Below are positions 18,232-28,015 of a DNA stretch of 64,000 nt, piece by piece. The position numbers and the translations under genes are program-made. The DNA is from Brevundimonas pishanensis (GTDB lineage: Bacteria; Pseudomonadota; Alphaproteobacteria; Caulobacterales; Caulobacteraceae), in the NCBI RefSeq assembly GCF_022750635.1, contig NZ_JAJKBG010000003.1, forward strand, positions 62,001 to 126,000, written 5' to 3'. Every line of letters begins with the position of its first letter. Position 1 is the first letter of the stretch. Under the pieces are notes generated by a model, which was not told the DNA's origin, did not search any database, and was given only the letters and a program-made list of their open reading frames with translations.

Positions 18232-18555
18232 TTACGGATTGTCGGTGTTGGAGCCTTGGTTCACGCCACCGTCCGGCTGCACCATGCCGCTGGATTGTGG
18301 TTGGCGCGTCTGGCCGTTGTCGCCCTGCATGGCTTCGTCGGTTTCACGGTCAGCCTGCGTGCGCGGCTGGGCTTCCGGACGGGCACCGCCTAAGGCAAGG
18401 CGTTGGTCGTCCGGCTCGTCGTGGGTGTGAGCGCGCGAGCCTTCGCGGGGCACATCGTCCTGCATGCGTTGCTGCAGGTCCTTCTGGGCCGGCGTTTGCG
18501 GCGTGAAGGTATCGTCCTGACCCGTGTGGGTCGTAGGTTGGGTTGGATCAGTCAT
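18232..18555 (-). CDS. small disordered hydrophilic protein (second of three)
   Basis: A 107-residue protein starting MTDPTQPTTHTGQDD, dominated by Gln, Asp, Thr, Pro, Arg and Gly, with no membrane or folded segment visible. It includes runs such as DEPDDQRLALGG and ADRETDEAMQGDN. The genes before and after are of the same kind and spaced 46 bases apart. No known family was recognised. Confidence 0.7.
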   Translation of the reverse strand: MTDPTQPTTHTGQDDTFTPQTPAQKDLQQRMQDDVPREGSRAHTHDEPDDQRLALGGARPEAQPRTQADRETDEAMQGDNGQTRQPQSSGMVQPDGGVNQGSNTDNP

Positions 18556-18601
18556 CTGCGTATTCCTTTGGTCAGTGGTTTCGACAAAGGCTCAACCGCC
18601 A

Positions 18602-18910
18602 TCAGCCCTGATTGAGCTGGGGGTCGGCGTTGCCGAAACCGCCGGTTGCGGATTGCGAGATGCTGTCGGCACCGTCGCGATTGACGTCCTCGGCCAGTTC
18701 CTCGCCGGCTTCTTCCGGACGTTCCTGTCCGGTGCCGTTACCCATGTCGGTACGAAGATCTTCCTCGTCGCGTTGATCGTCGCCGACGAAGTCGGGCTGC
18801 GAGGGGTCTTGCGAGGGATTTTCGCCGCCTGCGCCTGTGCCTTGCGGCTGGAGCGGCACGCCGGACGTCGCGTTTTCCTGGCGATCCGTGTTCGGGCTTT
18901 GGTCAGTCAT
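18602..18910 (-). CDS. small disordered hydrophilic protein (first of three)
   Basis: A 102-residue protein starting MTDQSPNTDRQENA, very rich in Asp, Glu, Gln, Gly and Asn and lacking hydrophobic stretches. It has a good ribosome site (GAGGAGAGG). A GGAAC-N17-GGTT element (18947-18972) upstream resembles promoters of the alphaproteobacterial general stress sigma factor EcfG/SigT. It leads a likely three-gene operon of disordered proteins. Confidence 0.7.
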   Translation of the reverse strand: MTDQSPNTDRQENATSGVPLQPQGTGAGGENPSQDPSQPDFVGDDQRDEEDLRTDMGNGTGQERPEEAGEELAEDVNRDGADSISQSATGGFGNADPQLNQG

Positions 18911-18946
18911 CTGGGCCTCTCCTCTTTAAGGCCCCCCGCAATAATC

Positions 18947-18972
18947 AACCCTGCGCTCCGATAGGTCGTTCC
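18947..18972 (-). promoter_or_regulatory. possible EcfG/SigT-type stress promoter
   Basis: On the minus strand GGAAC (18972-18968) is followed after 17 bases by GGTT (18950-18947). The established general-stress consensus in alphaproteobacteria is GGAAC-N16/17-CGTT, so there is one mismatch. It lies about 37 bases before the first of the three disordered-protein genes. Confidence 0.5.
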
Positions 18973-19142
18973 GCTCTATCGCTCTGTGTCCGATTACGAA
19001 CGTGCCTCTTGCCGAATGGGTCTTTCTCGCTACGCCAGACGTTGGTGCGACATCTATTTACTTTCATCAATGATCCCGTTCGCTCCTCGCGCATTCTATT
19101 CGCAGGAGTTCAGTGAACGTTGGTTTTCAATAGGTGCCGATC

Positions 19143-19325
19143 ATGTCGCATGAAGAGGTTTGGACCGCTCAACCCATCCAGGACGCCGCCCATGACACAG
19201 CACGCGAGACGGCTGTCAAGGTGAGAGCAACCGAAGAGGAAGCATCCTTCGCGCCGCGCGTGCCGCGCAAGGAGTTCGGGCTTCGCCGCGTGCCGCCGTC
19301 TGTACTGAAATCGCTTACCAACTGA
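19143..19325 (+). CDS. small ORF, unknown
   Basis: A 60-codon frame starting MSHEEVWTAQPIQD behind an AGGTG element. The protein is charged, with a basic end (RVPRKEFGLRRVPPSVLKSL), and has no recognised domain. An alternative GTG start lies at 19134. The only support is the ribosome site, the terminator directly after the stop, and the lack of another gene in the gap, so it is a weak call. Confidence 0.45.
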   Translation: MSHEEVWTAQPIQDAAHDTARETAVKVRATEEEASFAPRVPRKEFGLRRVPPSVLKSLTN

Positions 19326-19331
19326 CCCAAT

Positions 19332-19367
19332 AAAAAAGGCCGGATGAGAGATCATCCGGCCCTTTCC
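19332..19367. terminator. bidirectional terminator between the small ORF and argS
   Basis: Nine-base arms (19339-19347 and 19352-19360) with a four-base loop, flanked by A6 on the left and CCTTTCC on the right. On the minus strand it follows argS with a good T run. Confidence 0.85.
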
Positions 19368-19388
19368 TTATGTCGTGCAGCGCGTGGC

Positions 19389-21191
19389 TTACATGCGTTC
19401 CGGCGTCTGGATGCCCAGCAGGGTCAATGCGGTTTCCAGTTGCAGCAGCGCAGCGGCCGACAGGCTCAGACGCGACCCACGGGTAGCTTCATGGCCTTGG
19501 GCCAGCACAGGGCAGGCGGCGTAGAACTTAGAGAAGCTCTGCGCCACGCGATAGGCGTGCTCGGCCACCAGGTGCGGCATACGCTTGTCATAGGCATCCG
19601 ACACGGCGGCGCTGAATGCATCCAGCGTCAGAGCCAGATCGCGCTCGGCCTGCTCGGCGATAACGATCTCACCGTGTTCGGCACCTTGGTCAGCAGCCTT
19701 GCGCAGCAGGGATTTGATGCGGACGGCTTGGTACAGCAGGTACGGGCCGGTCTTGCCCTCGAAGCTGGTGAAGCGGTCGAGGTCGAACACGTAAGATGTC
19801 GTGCGGGCGTTCGACAGGTCGGCGAACTTCAAGGCGGCGATAGCCACCTTGTGCGCGATCTCTTCGAACTCTGCCTCGGTCAGGTCCTCACCCAGTTTCG
19901 CATCCTTCAGACGCTCGCGCGCCATGTCGGTGGTCATGGTGATGAGGTCGTGCAGTTTCAGCACGCCGCCCGCGCGGGTCTTGAACGGCTTGCCGTCGGT
20001 GCCGTTCATGGTGCCGAAGCCAAGGTGCTCCAGCGACTTCTCGGGCGCATAACGGGCGAGGTACGAGGCGCGGAAGACCTGTTCAAAGTGCTCGGCCTGA
20101 CGCTCGTCCACGACGTAGAGGATCAGGTCCGGCGACAGCGACTTCTTGCGATCCAGAATGGTGGCCAGGTCGGTGGTGCCATACATGGCCGAACCTTCCG
20201 ACGAGATGACCAGCAGCGGTGGCGGCGAAGGGACCTGAACGACCGAACCGTCATCCAACTTCTTCTTGCGGAACTCGCCTTCGCGGGCGACGTGCACGAC
20301 TTGCGCGCCGTTGTCCTCGACCAGCAGGTTCTTGGCCTTCAGGTCGGCGATCATTTCTTCCATGACCGGATCGGCGTCAGACTCGCCGTTCCAGAGGTCA
20401 AAGGTCACGTCCAGCGCCGAGAACTCGCGGGTCAGGGCCGTGCGGCTGACAGCCACGAAATGCTGCCACAGGGCGCGGTAGCCCGCACGGCCGGCTTGCA
20501 GTTCTGCGGTCGCCTTACGGGCGCGGTCGCGGAAGGCAGGGTCTTCCTTGGCCTTGCCGGCAGCTTGCGGATACAGGCGCTCGAGGTCGGCCAGCGAGAC
20601 AGGCGATTCAGACGGGAAGGGCCCATCGCCTTCGGCCATGAAGGCGTCGGCGATACCTTCGTCACCGCAGGCGGTGATCAGCAGGCCCATCTGGAAACCC
20701 CAGTCGCCGAAGTGGGCATCGCCGATCACTTCGTCGCCACGGAAGCGGAAGATGCGCTTCAGGCTTTCACCGATGATGGAGGAGCGCAGGTGGCCGACGT
20801 GCATCGGCTTGGCCACGTTCGGGCCGCCAAAGTCGATCACGACCTTGCGGGCGTCGGTGACGGTTGCGGCACCGGCCTTGTCGGCATCGGCGGCGACTTC
20901 ACGCGCACGCTGCGACAGGGCGGCGTCGGACAGCTTCATATTGATGAAGCCCGGACCGGCGATCTCGACCGCCGACAGGGCAGGGTGCCCCTCGAGGTGA
21001 GCGGCGACCTTGGTGGCCAGATCGCGCGGATTCATCTTCAGCGCCTTGGCGGCAGCCAGCGCCCCGTTCGACTGGAAGTCGGCGAGGTCGGGACGATCCG
21101 ACGGGGTCACGCGGGCAAGGGTCTTGTCCACGCCTTCGGCAGCGAAGGCGGTGGCGACCGCTTCGCTGAGAACAGTTTTGAGGTCAGTCAT
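19389..21191 (-). CDS. argS: arginyl-tRNA synthetase
   Basis: Class I aminoacyl-tRNA synthetase that charges tRNA-Arg. Started at 21191 ([12 protein letters not shown]) the protein is 600 residues. The HIGH motif appears as [15 protein letters not shown], and the C-terminal anticodon-binding domain ends [16 protein letters not shown]. Longer upstream frames are not supported. In many alphaproteobacteria argS precedes the SPOR-nagZ-scpAB genes; here it stands about 19 kb away beside an unrelated secreted protein. Confidence 0.96.
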   Translation of the reverse strand: MTDLKTVLSEAVATAFAAEGVDKTLARVTPSDRPDLADFQSNGALAAAKALKMNPRDLATKVAAHLEGHPALSAVEIAGPGFINMKLSDAALSQRAREVAADADKAGAATVTDARKVVIDFGGPNVAKPMHVGHLRSSIIGESLKRIFRFRGDEVIGDAHFGDWGFQMGLLITACGDEGIADAFMAEGDGPFPSESPVSLADLERLYPQAAGKAKEDPAFRDRARKATAELQAGRAGYRALWQHFVAVSRTALTREFSALDVTFDLWNGESDADPVMEEMIADLKAKNLLVEDNGAQVVHVAREGEFRKKKLDDGSVVQVPSPPPLLVISSEGSAMYGTTDLATILDRKKSLSPDLILYVVDERQAEHFEQVFRASYLARYAPEKSLEHLGFGTMNGTDGKPFKTRAGGVLKLHDLITMTTDMARERLKDAKLGEDLTEAEFEEIAHKVAIAALKFADLSNARTTSYVFDLDRFTSFEGKTGPYLLYQAVRIKSLLRKAADQGAEHGEIVIAEQAERDLALTLDAFSAAVSDAYDKRMPHLVAEHAYRVAQSFSKFYAACPVLAQGHEATRGSRLSLSAAALLQLETALTLLGIQTPERM

Positions 21192-21195
21192 AATC

Positions 21196-21828
21196 TTAGT
21201 TGGTTTGTCCGGCGGTCGGACGGAAGCGGCTGCCCGAGCGATTGAACTCGGCCTGTTCCGGCGAGACTTCAAAACCGATCAGGATCTCGAAATTACCGCC
21301 CGAGGTGGTGGCCTCTGCGCGGGGAATGACGATGGTGTGCGACGGTTCTGCGGTGGCGCGGTCCGAACCGCCGAAGTTCACCGGCAGGTCGAAATATTCT
21401 TTCTCGAGGATGGCCGAGTTACGCTCGGTCACGGCAACCCAGTAGCGATAGGTCTTGCCGTCACCCTGGGCCGACGGGCCCTTGCCCAGCGAGAACAGGA
21501 GGTTGAAGTCCACGCGGATCGGATCGTTCTCGCGGTATTCGCAGTCCGAGCTGACGCCTTCGATCTCGCCGGTAAAGCCTACGCCGTTCACGGTCGGGCG
21601 TTGATAGTCGTTCAGTTCGACATAGCGGGCGGCATCGTACAGAACCTTCACATACGGGCACGGACCGGAGTTGGCGCGGCGGGCCAGCGGCTGAAGGCGG
21701 AACTGGCGCTGGGGAGCAGCGTCGTCTTTCTTGGCGCCGCTCTGTTGGCGTTGCTGGGCATCGGCAGCGTGCGGCATCACCGTGGCAGCGATGGAGAAGG
21801 CAGCAAGGGCAGTCAGGACGCGACGCAT
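21196..21828 (-). CDS. secreted protein, unknown function
   Basis: A 210-residue protein with an N-terminal signal peptide ([20 protein letters not shown]) and a mature beta-rich domain. It contains two cysteines ([10 protein letters not shown] and SSDCEYRE), which probably pair, and [18 protein letters not shown]. It ends four bases before the argS start, so the two genes appear co-transcribed. I recognise it as a conserved alphaproteobacterial periplasmic protein but cannot name a function. Confidence 0.8.
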   Translation of the reverse strand: MRRVLTALAAFSIAATVMPHAADAQQRQQSGAKKDDAAPQRQFRLQPLARRANSGPCPYVKVLYDAARYVELNDYQRPTVNGVGFTGEIEGVSSDCEYRENDPIRVDFNLLFSLGKGPSAQGDGKTYRYWVAVTERNSAILEKEYFDLPVNFGGSDRATAEPSHTIVIPRAEATTSGGNFEILIGFEVSPEQAEFNRSGSRFRPTAGQTN

Positions 21829-22016
21829 CGGGTTCTTTCCAGCAATCCAAAGGAACGGGTGATCTTACAGACCGCGAAGTCTGCAATAACACGCTGTGTG
21901 GTGATAGCGGCTAAAGCGAGGCGCGGCAAACGGCCAGTGCGCCTTCGTGAACATGTATGACGGATTGGCCCGATGTCGCGGTGGCGAAACAGGCTGCAAA
22001 AGACTAGGTTAGCGCT

Positions 22017-23009
22017 ATGAACGCCCCAGTGACCGCCGCCCTTTCCCCGAATGACGCAACTGCACGTGCAAAGCGCCCGTTGACCATCCGTATGGCCACG
22101 CCGCGCGGCTTCTGCGCGGGGGTGGATCGTGCGATTCAGATCGTCGAACGCGCCATCGAGAAATACGGCGCTCCGGTCTATGTGCGGCACGAGATCGTGC
22201 ACAACCGCCACGTGGTGGACCGCCTGAAAGGGCTGGGCGCGGTATTCGTCAAGGAACTGGACGAATGCCCCGATGATCGCCCGGTGGTGTTCTCGGCCCA
22301 TGGCGTGCCCAAGTCGGTGCCCGAGGCGGCCAAGTCACGCCAGATGCTATACCTCGATGCGACCTGCCCGCTGGTGTCCAAGGTCCACGTCGAGGCCGAG
22401 CGCAACTTCAAAAACGATCGCCACATCATCCTGATCGGCCACGCAGGCCACCCCGAGGTCGTCGGCACCATGGGGCAGCTTCCTGCGGGCGCGATCTCGC
22501 TGGTCGAGACGGTAGAGGATGCCGAAGCGTTCGAGCGTCCGGGTGATGTACGGCTGGCCTATGCCACCCAGACCACGCTGTCGGTGGACGACACCGCCGA
22601 CATTCTGGGGGTGCTCAAGCGCCGCTTCCCCGAACTGCCGGACCCGCACAAGGAAGACATCTGCTACGCCACCACCAACCGTCAGGAAGCTGTGAAAAAG
22701 CTGGGTGACGGTTGCGATCTGGTGCTGGTGGTCGGCTCCAAGAACTCGTCCAACTCGGCGCGTCTGGTGGATGTGGCGCTGAAAGCCGGTGCCAAGGCCG
22801 CCCGACTGGTCGATGACGCAGGCGATGTGGACTGGAGCTGGTTCGAGGGCGTTCAGGTTCTGGGCGTTACCGCCGGTGCATCGGCCCCCGAACCGCTGGT
22901 CGAAGGCCTGATCGACGCCGTGCGCGAGCGTTTCGATGTCACCCTGACCGAGGACGATGGTGCCCGCGAGACCATCACCTTCAAACTGCCGCGCGTGCTG
23001 CAGGGATAG
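22017..23009 (+). CDS. ispH: 4-hydroxy-3-methylbut-2-enyl diphosphate reductase
   Basis: Last enzyme of the MEP isoprenoid pathway, a 4Fe-4S protein that makes IPP and DMAPP. The 330-residue protein has the three cluster cysteines Cys33 ([11 protein letters not shown]), Cys117 ([10 protein letters not shown]) and Cys216 ([11 protein letters not shown]). The motif [11 protein letters not shown], which carries catalytic residues, is intact. It stands alone, divergent from the argS unit. Confidence 0.97.
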   Translation: MNAPVTAALSPNDATARAKRPLTIRMATPRGFCAGVDRAIQIVERAIEKYGAPVYVRHEIVHNRHVVDRLKGLGAVFVKELDECPDDRPVVFSAHGVPKSVPEAAKSRQMLYLDATCPLVSKVHVEAERNFKNDRHIILIGHAGHPEVVGTMGQLPAGAISLVETVEDAEAFERPGDVRLAYATQTTLSVDDTADILGVLKRRFPELPDPHKEDICYATTNRQEAVKKLGDGCDLVLVVGSKNSSNSARLVDVALKAGAKAARLVDDAGDVDWSWFEGVQVLGVTAGASAPEPLVEGLIDAVRERFDVTLTEDDGARETITFKLPRVLQG

Positions 23010-23015
23010 GCCGCG

Positions 23016-23369
23016 TCAGGCGCTGTACTGCGTCCAGACGCCTTGCTCGTGGTCGTATAGGGCGGCGGTGTCGCCTGTGACCTCGATGTTGAAGTGGGTC
23101 TCGGTCTTGTAGTCGTAGCCGGTGTATTTGCCGTTCTCGCCTGTCATGTGGACGTGGCTGGAGCGGCTGTGGTCGATGAAGGCGGGCAAGGTGCCGTTGA
23201 CCTTGGCCTTGCGCTCCAGATCGATGGCATTGACCGTCTGACCCGATGCGCTGGCGATCAGGTTCAGATGGCGTGACTGGGCATGATCGTAGAGGCCGGT
23301 GACATTTCCACCCTTGGTGTGGGCGATAGCGATGGCAGCAAAGATAGCGCGGGCGTCGACGGGGATCAT
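23016..23369 (-). CDS. hypothetical protein
   Basis: A 117-residue protein starting MIPVDARAIFAAIAIAHTKGG. It shows repeated aromatic/His-containing strands (DHSRSSHVHMTGENGKYTGYDYKTETHFNIEV), suggesting a small beta-sheet domain, and has no signal peptide. It faces ispH, with only six bases between the two stops. I do not recognise a family. Confidence 0.65.
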   Translation of the reverse strand: MIPVDARAIFAAIAIAHTKGGNVTGLYDHAQSRHLNLIASASGQTVNAIDLERKAKVNGTLPAFIDHSRSSHVHMTGENGKYTGYDYKTETHFNIEVTGDTAALYDHEQGVWTQYSA

Positions 23370-23436
23370 GCGGGCTCCGGTAAGCGAACTGGTCGTGGTG
23401 AACAGTTAAGCCTTCAAACTGTTCCAGGGGCAAAGA

Positions 23437-23472
23437 AAAAGGGCGTAACGGCCAAGCCTGTCACGCCCTTTT
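23437..23472 (-). terminator. terminator downstream of the DUF3035 gene
   Basis: Perfect ten-base arms (23437-23446 and 23463-23472), with A4 on one end and T4 on the other, enclosing a 16-base loop. It can serve both strands and ends the lspA/DUF3035 unit. Confidence 0.8.
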
Positions 23473-23494
23473 ACAATCCGGTTAGTGGCGGGTC

Positions 23495-24064
23495 TTAAAG
23501 ACCCGGCAGCTTGAAGCGGCGGCTGTCCTGACGCGGGACGATGGTGATGCCTTCGCGGCCACCGGTCAGGGCTTGCACGCGCTGATGCTCGGTCATGGCG
23601 TCAACGGTGCGCGAACCATCCGGACCTTGCAGCGTGGACGCAGCCTGGGTGGACGGGTCGTTCTTGCGCCAGAACATCAGGCGGTTGGCCCAGCTTTCTT
23701 CTTTGTGGGCCAGATCGCCGAACTCGTCGTCGATGACATAGCGGGCCAGCGGGTCGGCGCGGTCGCCACCGGCGTTGGCCACCAGAACCTGTTCACCCGG
23801 CGTGCGGGTCACAGCCTGACGCTGGCCGAGCAGGATTTGGCGGGCTGCCGATTCGGGTGCCAGTTCTTGCGGGCGCGGGGCACCCGGCGACGGCGGGGTC
23901 AGGCCGTATTCCGGCGGAACGACCAGCGGGGCGGACGCCACGGTGACGAACTCGTCCGGCGTTACCTTGGTCAGACCAATACCCTGTTTCAGCGAGCTGC
24001 AAGCGCCAAGGCTCAGCATCGCAGCAGCGGTAACAGACAGGGTGAGGACGTTACGAATACGCAT
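23495..24064 (-). CDS. DUF3035 lipoprotein
   Basis: A 189-residue protein with a lipoprotein signal peptide ending in the lipobox LSLGAC. The segment VPPEYGLTPPSPGAPRPQEL is characteristic of the DUF3035 family (named beta-barrel-associated in some annotations). It follows lspA closely, an arrangement conserved in alphaproteobacteria, where these genes often precede an M16 peptidase gene. The role is unknown. Confidence 0.85.
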   Translation of the reverse strand: MRIRNVLTLSVTAAAMLSLGACSSLKQGIGLTKVTPDEFVTVASAPLVVPPEYGLTPPSPGAPRPQELAPESAARQILLGQRQAVTRTPGEQVLVANAGGDRADPLARYVIDDEFGDLAHKEESWANRLMFWRKNDPSTQAASTLQGPDGSRTVDAMTEHQRVQALTGGREGITIVPRQDSRRFKLPGL

Positions 24065-24133
24065 GTTCAGGCTCGGCTCCGGTCGGTTAGCACCCTGCAG
24101 GGTGCTGCTCGGGTCGAATAGGAAGGAATGTGA

Positions 24134-24658
24134 TTACGACTTTTCGTGGGCCACGCCAACCTTGGAGCGACGTTCTCCAAGGAAGGAATCGAGGATTAGC
24201 AAGGCAACACCCACGGTTATACCGCTGTCGGCGATGTTGAAAATCCACGGAAACACGCCGGTACCCGAAAAATCGAGGAAGTCGACGACGCCGCCGAAAC
24301 GGATACGGTCGATGACATTGCCGATGGCTCCGCCAATAACCATGCCTATCGCAGCGGCCAGCAGGCGACGCTCGGCCTTATAGGCCCAGACGGCCAGCGC
24401 GATAGCCACGATGATCGAGAAGGTGCTGAGGATCCAGCGGGCTTCACCGCCGCCAAACATGCCAAAGCTGACGCCCGTGTTCAGGACGAAGGTCAGGTTG
24501 AAGTAGGGCGGCAGCACCTCGGCGATGCGGAAACCGTCCAGCATGGACGACGGCGTCGCGGGCATGGCGTTGATCACCATTGCCTTGGTGATCTGGTCCA
24601 GAACGATGATGATGAGGGCCAGAGCGTAGGCCATCCAGGCAAGGCGAGAAATCTTCAT
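24134..24658 (-). CDS. lspA: lipoprotein signal peptidase (signal peptidase II)
   Basis: Inner-membrane aspartyl protease that cleaves prolipoprotein signal peptides. The 174-residue protein has four helices and both catalytic motifs: GNVIDR with Asp117 and NIADS with Asp144. Other conserved parts are DQITK near residue 21 and FVLNTGVSFG. It lies between ileS and the DUF3035 lipoprotein gene, the usual neighbours. Confidence 0.96.
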   Translation of the reverse strand: MKISRLAWMAYALALIIIVLDQITKAMVINAMPATPSSMLDGFRIAEVLPPYFNLTFVLNTGVSFGMFGGGEARWILSTFSIIVAIALAVWAYKAERRLLAAAIGMVIGGAIGNVIDRIRFGGVVDFLDFSGTGVFPWIFNIADSGITVGVALLILDSFLGERRSKVGVAHEKS

Positions 24659-24697
24659 AGGCTTCGCCTAACAGGAACTTGGGGCAGGGGGGAGAAT

Positions 24698-24732
24698 AAA
24701 AAACGCCCCACCGTGTCCGATGGGGCGTTTTT
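24698..24732 (-). terminator. terminator of ileS
   Basis: Twelve-base arms (24699-24710 and 24721-24732), A/T-rich at the base and GC-rich at the tip. It lies between the ileS stop and the lspA start and implies that lspA has its own promoter or depends on read-through. Confidence 0.88.
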
Positions 24733-24744
24733 CGTAGCTCAGCT

Positions 24745-27675
24745 TTAGGCTTCCAGGCTGTCCAGATAGCGGACGGTGTCCGCGTCGCGGGCCGACAGAT
24801 CCGGATATTCGGGGTCGGAACCCACGTCCGGAACCTTGCGCCACGAGCGGGCGCATTTCGGATAGTCGGCGGTTTTGACTACTGCGGTGATCTCCGCGCC
24901 CTCGGTCAGATCGGCACCCGAGGTACGGAAGACTTCGGCAGCGTCCAGACCTTCATAGGCGGCCAGCAGGTCGGCAGGGGCCGTAACGGTCGGCCATGCG
25001 TCCAGAGCACCACCGATGACCTTGTCGCGGCGGGCCGCTTCGAGGGCTTCGTTGACCACTTCCATGACCTTTTGGACCTTGGCCCAGCGGGCGGCCTCGG
25101 CGTCGTTCTGCCATTCAGCCGGAGCCGACGGCAGAACGCGGGCCGAGTTGGCACCGGCTTCGGCTTCAGGGAAGCGCGAGGTCCATGCCTCGTCCATGGT
25201 AAATGGGGTGATTGGCGACAGCCATGCGGTCAGACGGGCGAAGACTTCGTCCATGACGGTGCGAACGGCGCGGCGCTTGATGCTGTCCGGACGGTCGCAA
25301 TACAGGCTGTCCTTGCGGACGTCGAAATACAGCGACGACAGGTCGCCGGTGCAGAACTCGATCACCGGACGGACCACGTCCTGGAAGCGGTATTCCTCGA
25401 ACGCCTTCTTCACGTGGGCGTCCAACTCCCACAGTCGGTGCAGGATGTACTGCTCCAGGGGCGGGAACTGCGAATAGTCGGTGATGCGCTCTTCATCGGT
25501 GAAGCCGTTCACAGCGCCCAGCAGGTAGCGCACGGTGTTGCGCAGCTTGCGATAGGCATCGACCGTGGTTTGCAGGATCTGCTTACCGATGCGCTGGTCT
25601 TCCGAATAGTCGACCATCGCCACCCATAGACGCAGGATGTCGGCACCCGATTCCTTGATGACGGTCGCAGGGTCAACGGTGTTGCCCTTGGACTTCGACA
25701 TCTTCTCACCCTTCTCATCGAGGGTGAAACCGTGGGTCAGGACGGCGTCGTATGGCGCACGGCCACGCGAGCCGCAGCCTTCCAGCAGCGAGGACTGGAA
25801 CCAGCCGCGGTGCTGGTCCGAACCTTCGAGGTACAGGTTCGCCGGCCAGTGCGACGGACGGTCGCCCTGATAGCCGTGGGCCGGATCGCGCGCTTCGAGG
25901 GTGAAGGCGTGGGTCGAGCCGGAATCGAACCAGACATCGAGGATGTCGGCGATCTTTTCGTACTGGGCCGGATTGTGGTTGCCGAGGAAGTCTTCGTCCG
26001 GTGCGGTGAACCACACGTCTGCGCCACCTTGGGCGACAGCAGCGACGATGCGGGCGTCGACTTCGGCGTCGATCAACGGCTGGCCGGTGGTCTTGTCGAC
26101 ATACATGGCCAGCGGGGTGCCCCATGCGCGCTGACGGCTGATCAGCCAGTCGGGACGGCCCTCGACCATTGAGCGGATGCGGTTCTTGCCAGCCGCAGGG
26201 TGGAAGGCGGTGTTGTCCAGCGCGGTCAGAGCCCGCTCGCGCAGGGTCTCGCCGTTGGCCAGTTCCTCATCCATGCGGATGAACCACTGCGGCGTGTTGC
26301 GGAAGATGACCGGAGCCTTGGAGCGCCACGAGTGCGGATAGGAGTGCTCGACGCGGCCACGCGCCAGCAGGTTGCCCGCCTCGATCAGCTTTTCCATCAC
26401 CGCGCCATTGGCGGGACCGAACTTGCCGGTCTTCTTGCCTTCGGTTTCCAAAACCTTGAGGCCTGCGAACAGCGGCACGTGCGGATAATAGGCACCGTCC
26501 GGATCGACGGTGTCCGGCACATCGCGATGACCGTGGGCCAGCCAGACGGCATAGTCGTCCGCGCCGTGTCCCGGAGCGGTGTGGACGAAGCCCGTACCGG
26601 CATCGTCGGTGACGTGGTCGCCCGACAGCAGCGGCACCGAGAAGCCGTAGCCGCTATCCAGTTCGGCCAGCGGGTGGGCGCATTCCAGACCCGACGGGTC
26701 GATGTCGTAGATGCGCGTGAAGGTCGCGACCTTGCCAGCCTTCAGAACATCTTCGACCAACTTGTCGGCGATGATGAAGCGGTCACCGGCCTTGGCCCAC
26801 GGCTCGAACTCCAGACCTTCTTCCATGGCCGTGACTTCGTACAGGCCGTACTTGATCTCGGGGCCATAGGAGATGGCGCGGTTGGCCGGAATGGTCCACG
26901 GAGTGGTGGTCCAGATCACGACCGAAGGGGTCTGGTTGCGGAAGGCCAGCAGGTCGTCCGGATGGCTGTCCGACATGCCGGTGACGGGGAATTTCACCCA
27001 GATCGTCGGCGAGACGTGGTCGTGGTACTCGACCTCGGCGTCGGCCAGAGCGGTGCGCTCGACGGGCGACCACATCACCGGCTTGGAGCCGCGATAGAGT
27101 TGGCCCGAGTTCTTGAAGCGGTGGAACTCGCCCACGATGGCGGCCTCGGACTTGAAGTCCATGGTGGCATAGCGGTTGGCGAAGTCGCCCGTGATGCCGA
27201 GGCGCAGGAACTGGTCACGCTGCAGGTCGATGAACTTGCCCGCATATTCACGGCAGGCGGTGCGGAACTCGTCTTTGGAGACCTCGTCCTTGCGGCGGCC
27301 CTTCTTGCGGTACTCTTCCTCGATCTTCCACTCGATCGGCAAGCCGTGGCAGTCCCAGCCAGGAACGTAGTCCACGTCATTGCCCATCAGGAACTGCGAG
27401 CGGACGACGAAGTCCTTCAGCGTCTTGTTCAGGGCGTGGCCGATGTGGATGTCGCCGTTGGCATAGGGCGGGCCATCGTGCAGCACGAACAGCGGTGCGC
27501 CCTCGGCCTGACGCTTGGCGCGCAGGGTGCCGTACAGGTCGCCCCACTTTTCGAGGATTTCCGGCTCCTTCTTCGGCAGACCGCCGCGCATCGGGAAGTC
27601 GGTTTCAGGCAGGAAGACGGTGTCGCGGTAATCGCGGCCAGCAGTCTCGGTCGAGGTGTTTTCGGCGTCGGACAT
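24745..27675 (-). CDS. ileS: isoleucyl-tRNA synthetase
   Basis: Large class I synthetase of 976 residues. The HIGH motif is PPYANGDIHIGHAL near residue 75, and KMSKSKGN is present. The editing domain segment TTTPWTIPANRAISYG is intact. At the C-terminus the zinc-binding motif usually written CxRCW appears as CARSW, so the C-terminal zinc finger is probably lost. The gene starts MSDAENTSTETAG. Confidence 0.97.
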   Translation of the reverse strand: MSDAENTSTETAGRDYRDTVFLPETDFPMRGGLPKKEPEILEKWGDLYGTLRAKRQAEGAPLFVLHDGPPYANGDIHIGHALNKTLKDFVVRSQFLMGNDVDYVPGWDCHGLPIEWKIEEEYRKKGRRKDEVSKDEFRTACREYAGKFIDLQRDQFLRLGITGDFANRYATMDFKSEAAIVGEFHRFKNSGQLYRGSKPVMWSPVERTALADAEVEYHDHVSPTIWVKFPVTGMSDSHPDDLLAFRNQTPSVVIWTTTPWTIPANRAISYGPEIKYGLYEVTAMEEGLEFEPWAKAGDRFIIADKLVEDVLKAGKVATFTRIYDIDPSGLECAHPLAELDSGYGFSVPLLSGDHVTDDAGTGFVHTAPGHGADDYAVWLAHGHRDVPDTVDPDGAYYPHVPLFAGLKVLETEGKKTGKFGPANGAVMEKLIEAGNLLARGRVEHSYPHSWRSKAPVIFRNTPQWFIRMDEELANGETLRERALTALDNTAFHPAAGKNRIRSMVEGRPDWLISRQRAWGTPLAMYVDKTTGQPLIDAEVDARIVAAVAQGGADVWFTAPDEDFLGNHNPAQYEKIADILDVWFDSGSTHAFTLEARDPAHGYQGDRPSHWPANLYLEGSDQHRGWFQSSLLEGCGSRGRAPYDAVLTHGFTLDEKGEKMSKSKGNTVDPATVIKESGADILRLWVAMVDYSEDQRIGKQILQTTVDAYRKLRNTVRYLLGAVNGFTDEERITDYSQFPPLEQYILHRLWELDAHVKKAFEEYRFQDVVRPVIEFCTGDLSSLYFDVRKDSLYCDRPDSIKRRAVRTVMDEVFARLTAWLSPITPFTMDEAWTSRFPEAEAGANSARVLPSAPAEWQNDAEAARWAKVQKVMEVVNEALEAARRDKVIGGALDAWPTVTAPADLLAAYEGLDAAEVFRTSGADLTEGAEITAVVKTADYPKCARSWRKVPDVGSDPEYPDLSARDADTVRYLDSLEA

Positions 27676-28015
27676 GGGTTGTCTTTTTCGTCTATGCGCA
27701 CGGCATCCCGACGGACGGGATGCGAAATATCATGGCAGTGTAGCGTGAAGTGACGACACGCCCCAAGGGCGCACATCGTCTAGGCGTTCGGATATGTCGA
27801 TCCCGGCGCGCGCGGGGCGGTTCGCCCCAGTCTCCAAACTCGGGGTTCGGAGCGCTACGCCGGGCGGCTAATCGAAATCGTGCCTGTCACGCAAAAGGTC
27901 ATGCGAGGGGATGTAGCAAGACGGACCGCGTCAGGCCAGACCCGACGCTGCATCAGTGCTTGAAAGACTTGCAGTTCTTACGCAACGTCGTCTGGAAAAC
28001 CAGAGGGAGGGTAAC
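27676..28015. other. intergenic region between ileS and a small basic protein
   Basis: These 340 bases hold no convincing gene. They contain a small hairpin (GGGGCG-GTT-CGCCCC, 27814-27828) with no T run. No tRNA, riboswitch or repeat was recognised. The region must contain the promoters of ileS (leftward) and of the small basic protein (rightward). Confidence 0.5.

Noticed and set aside
26200..27753. 517-codon open frame antisense to ileS
   Set aside because: Shadow of the ileS codon bias; ileS is certain by its motifs.
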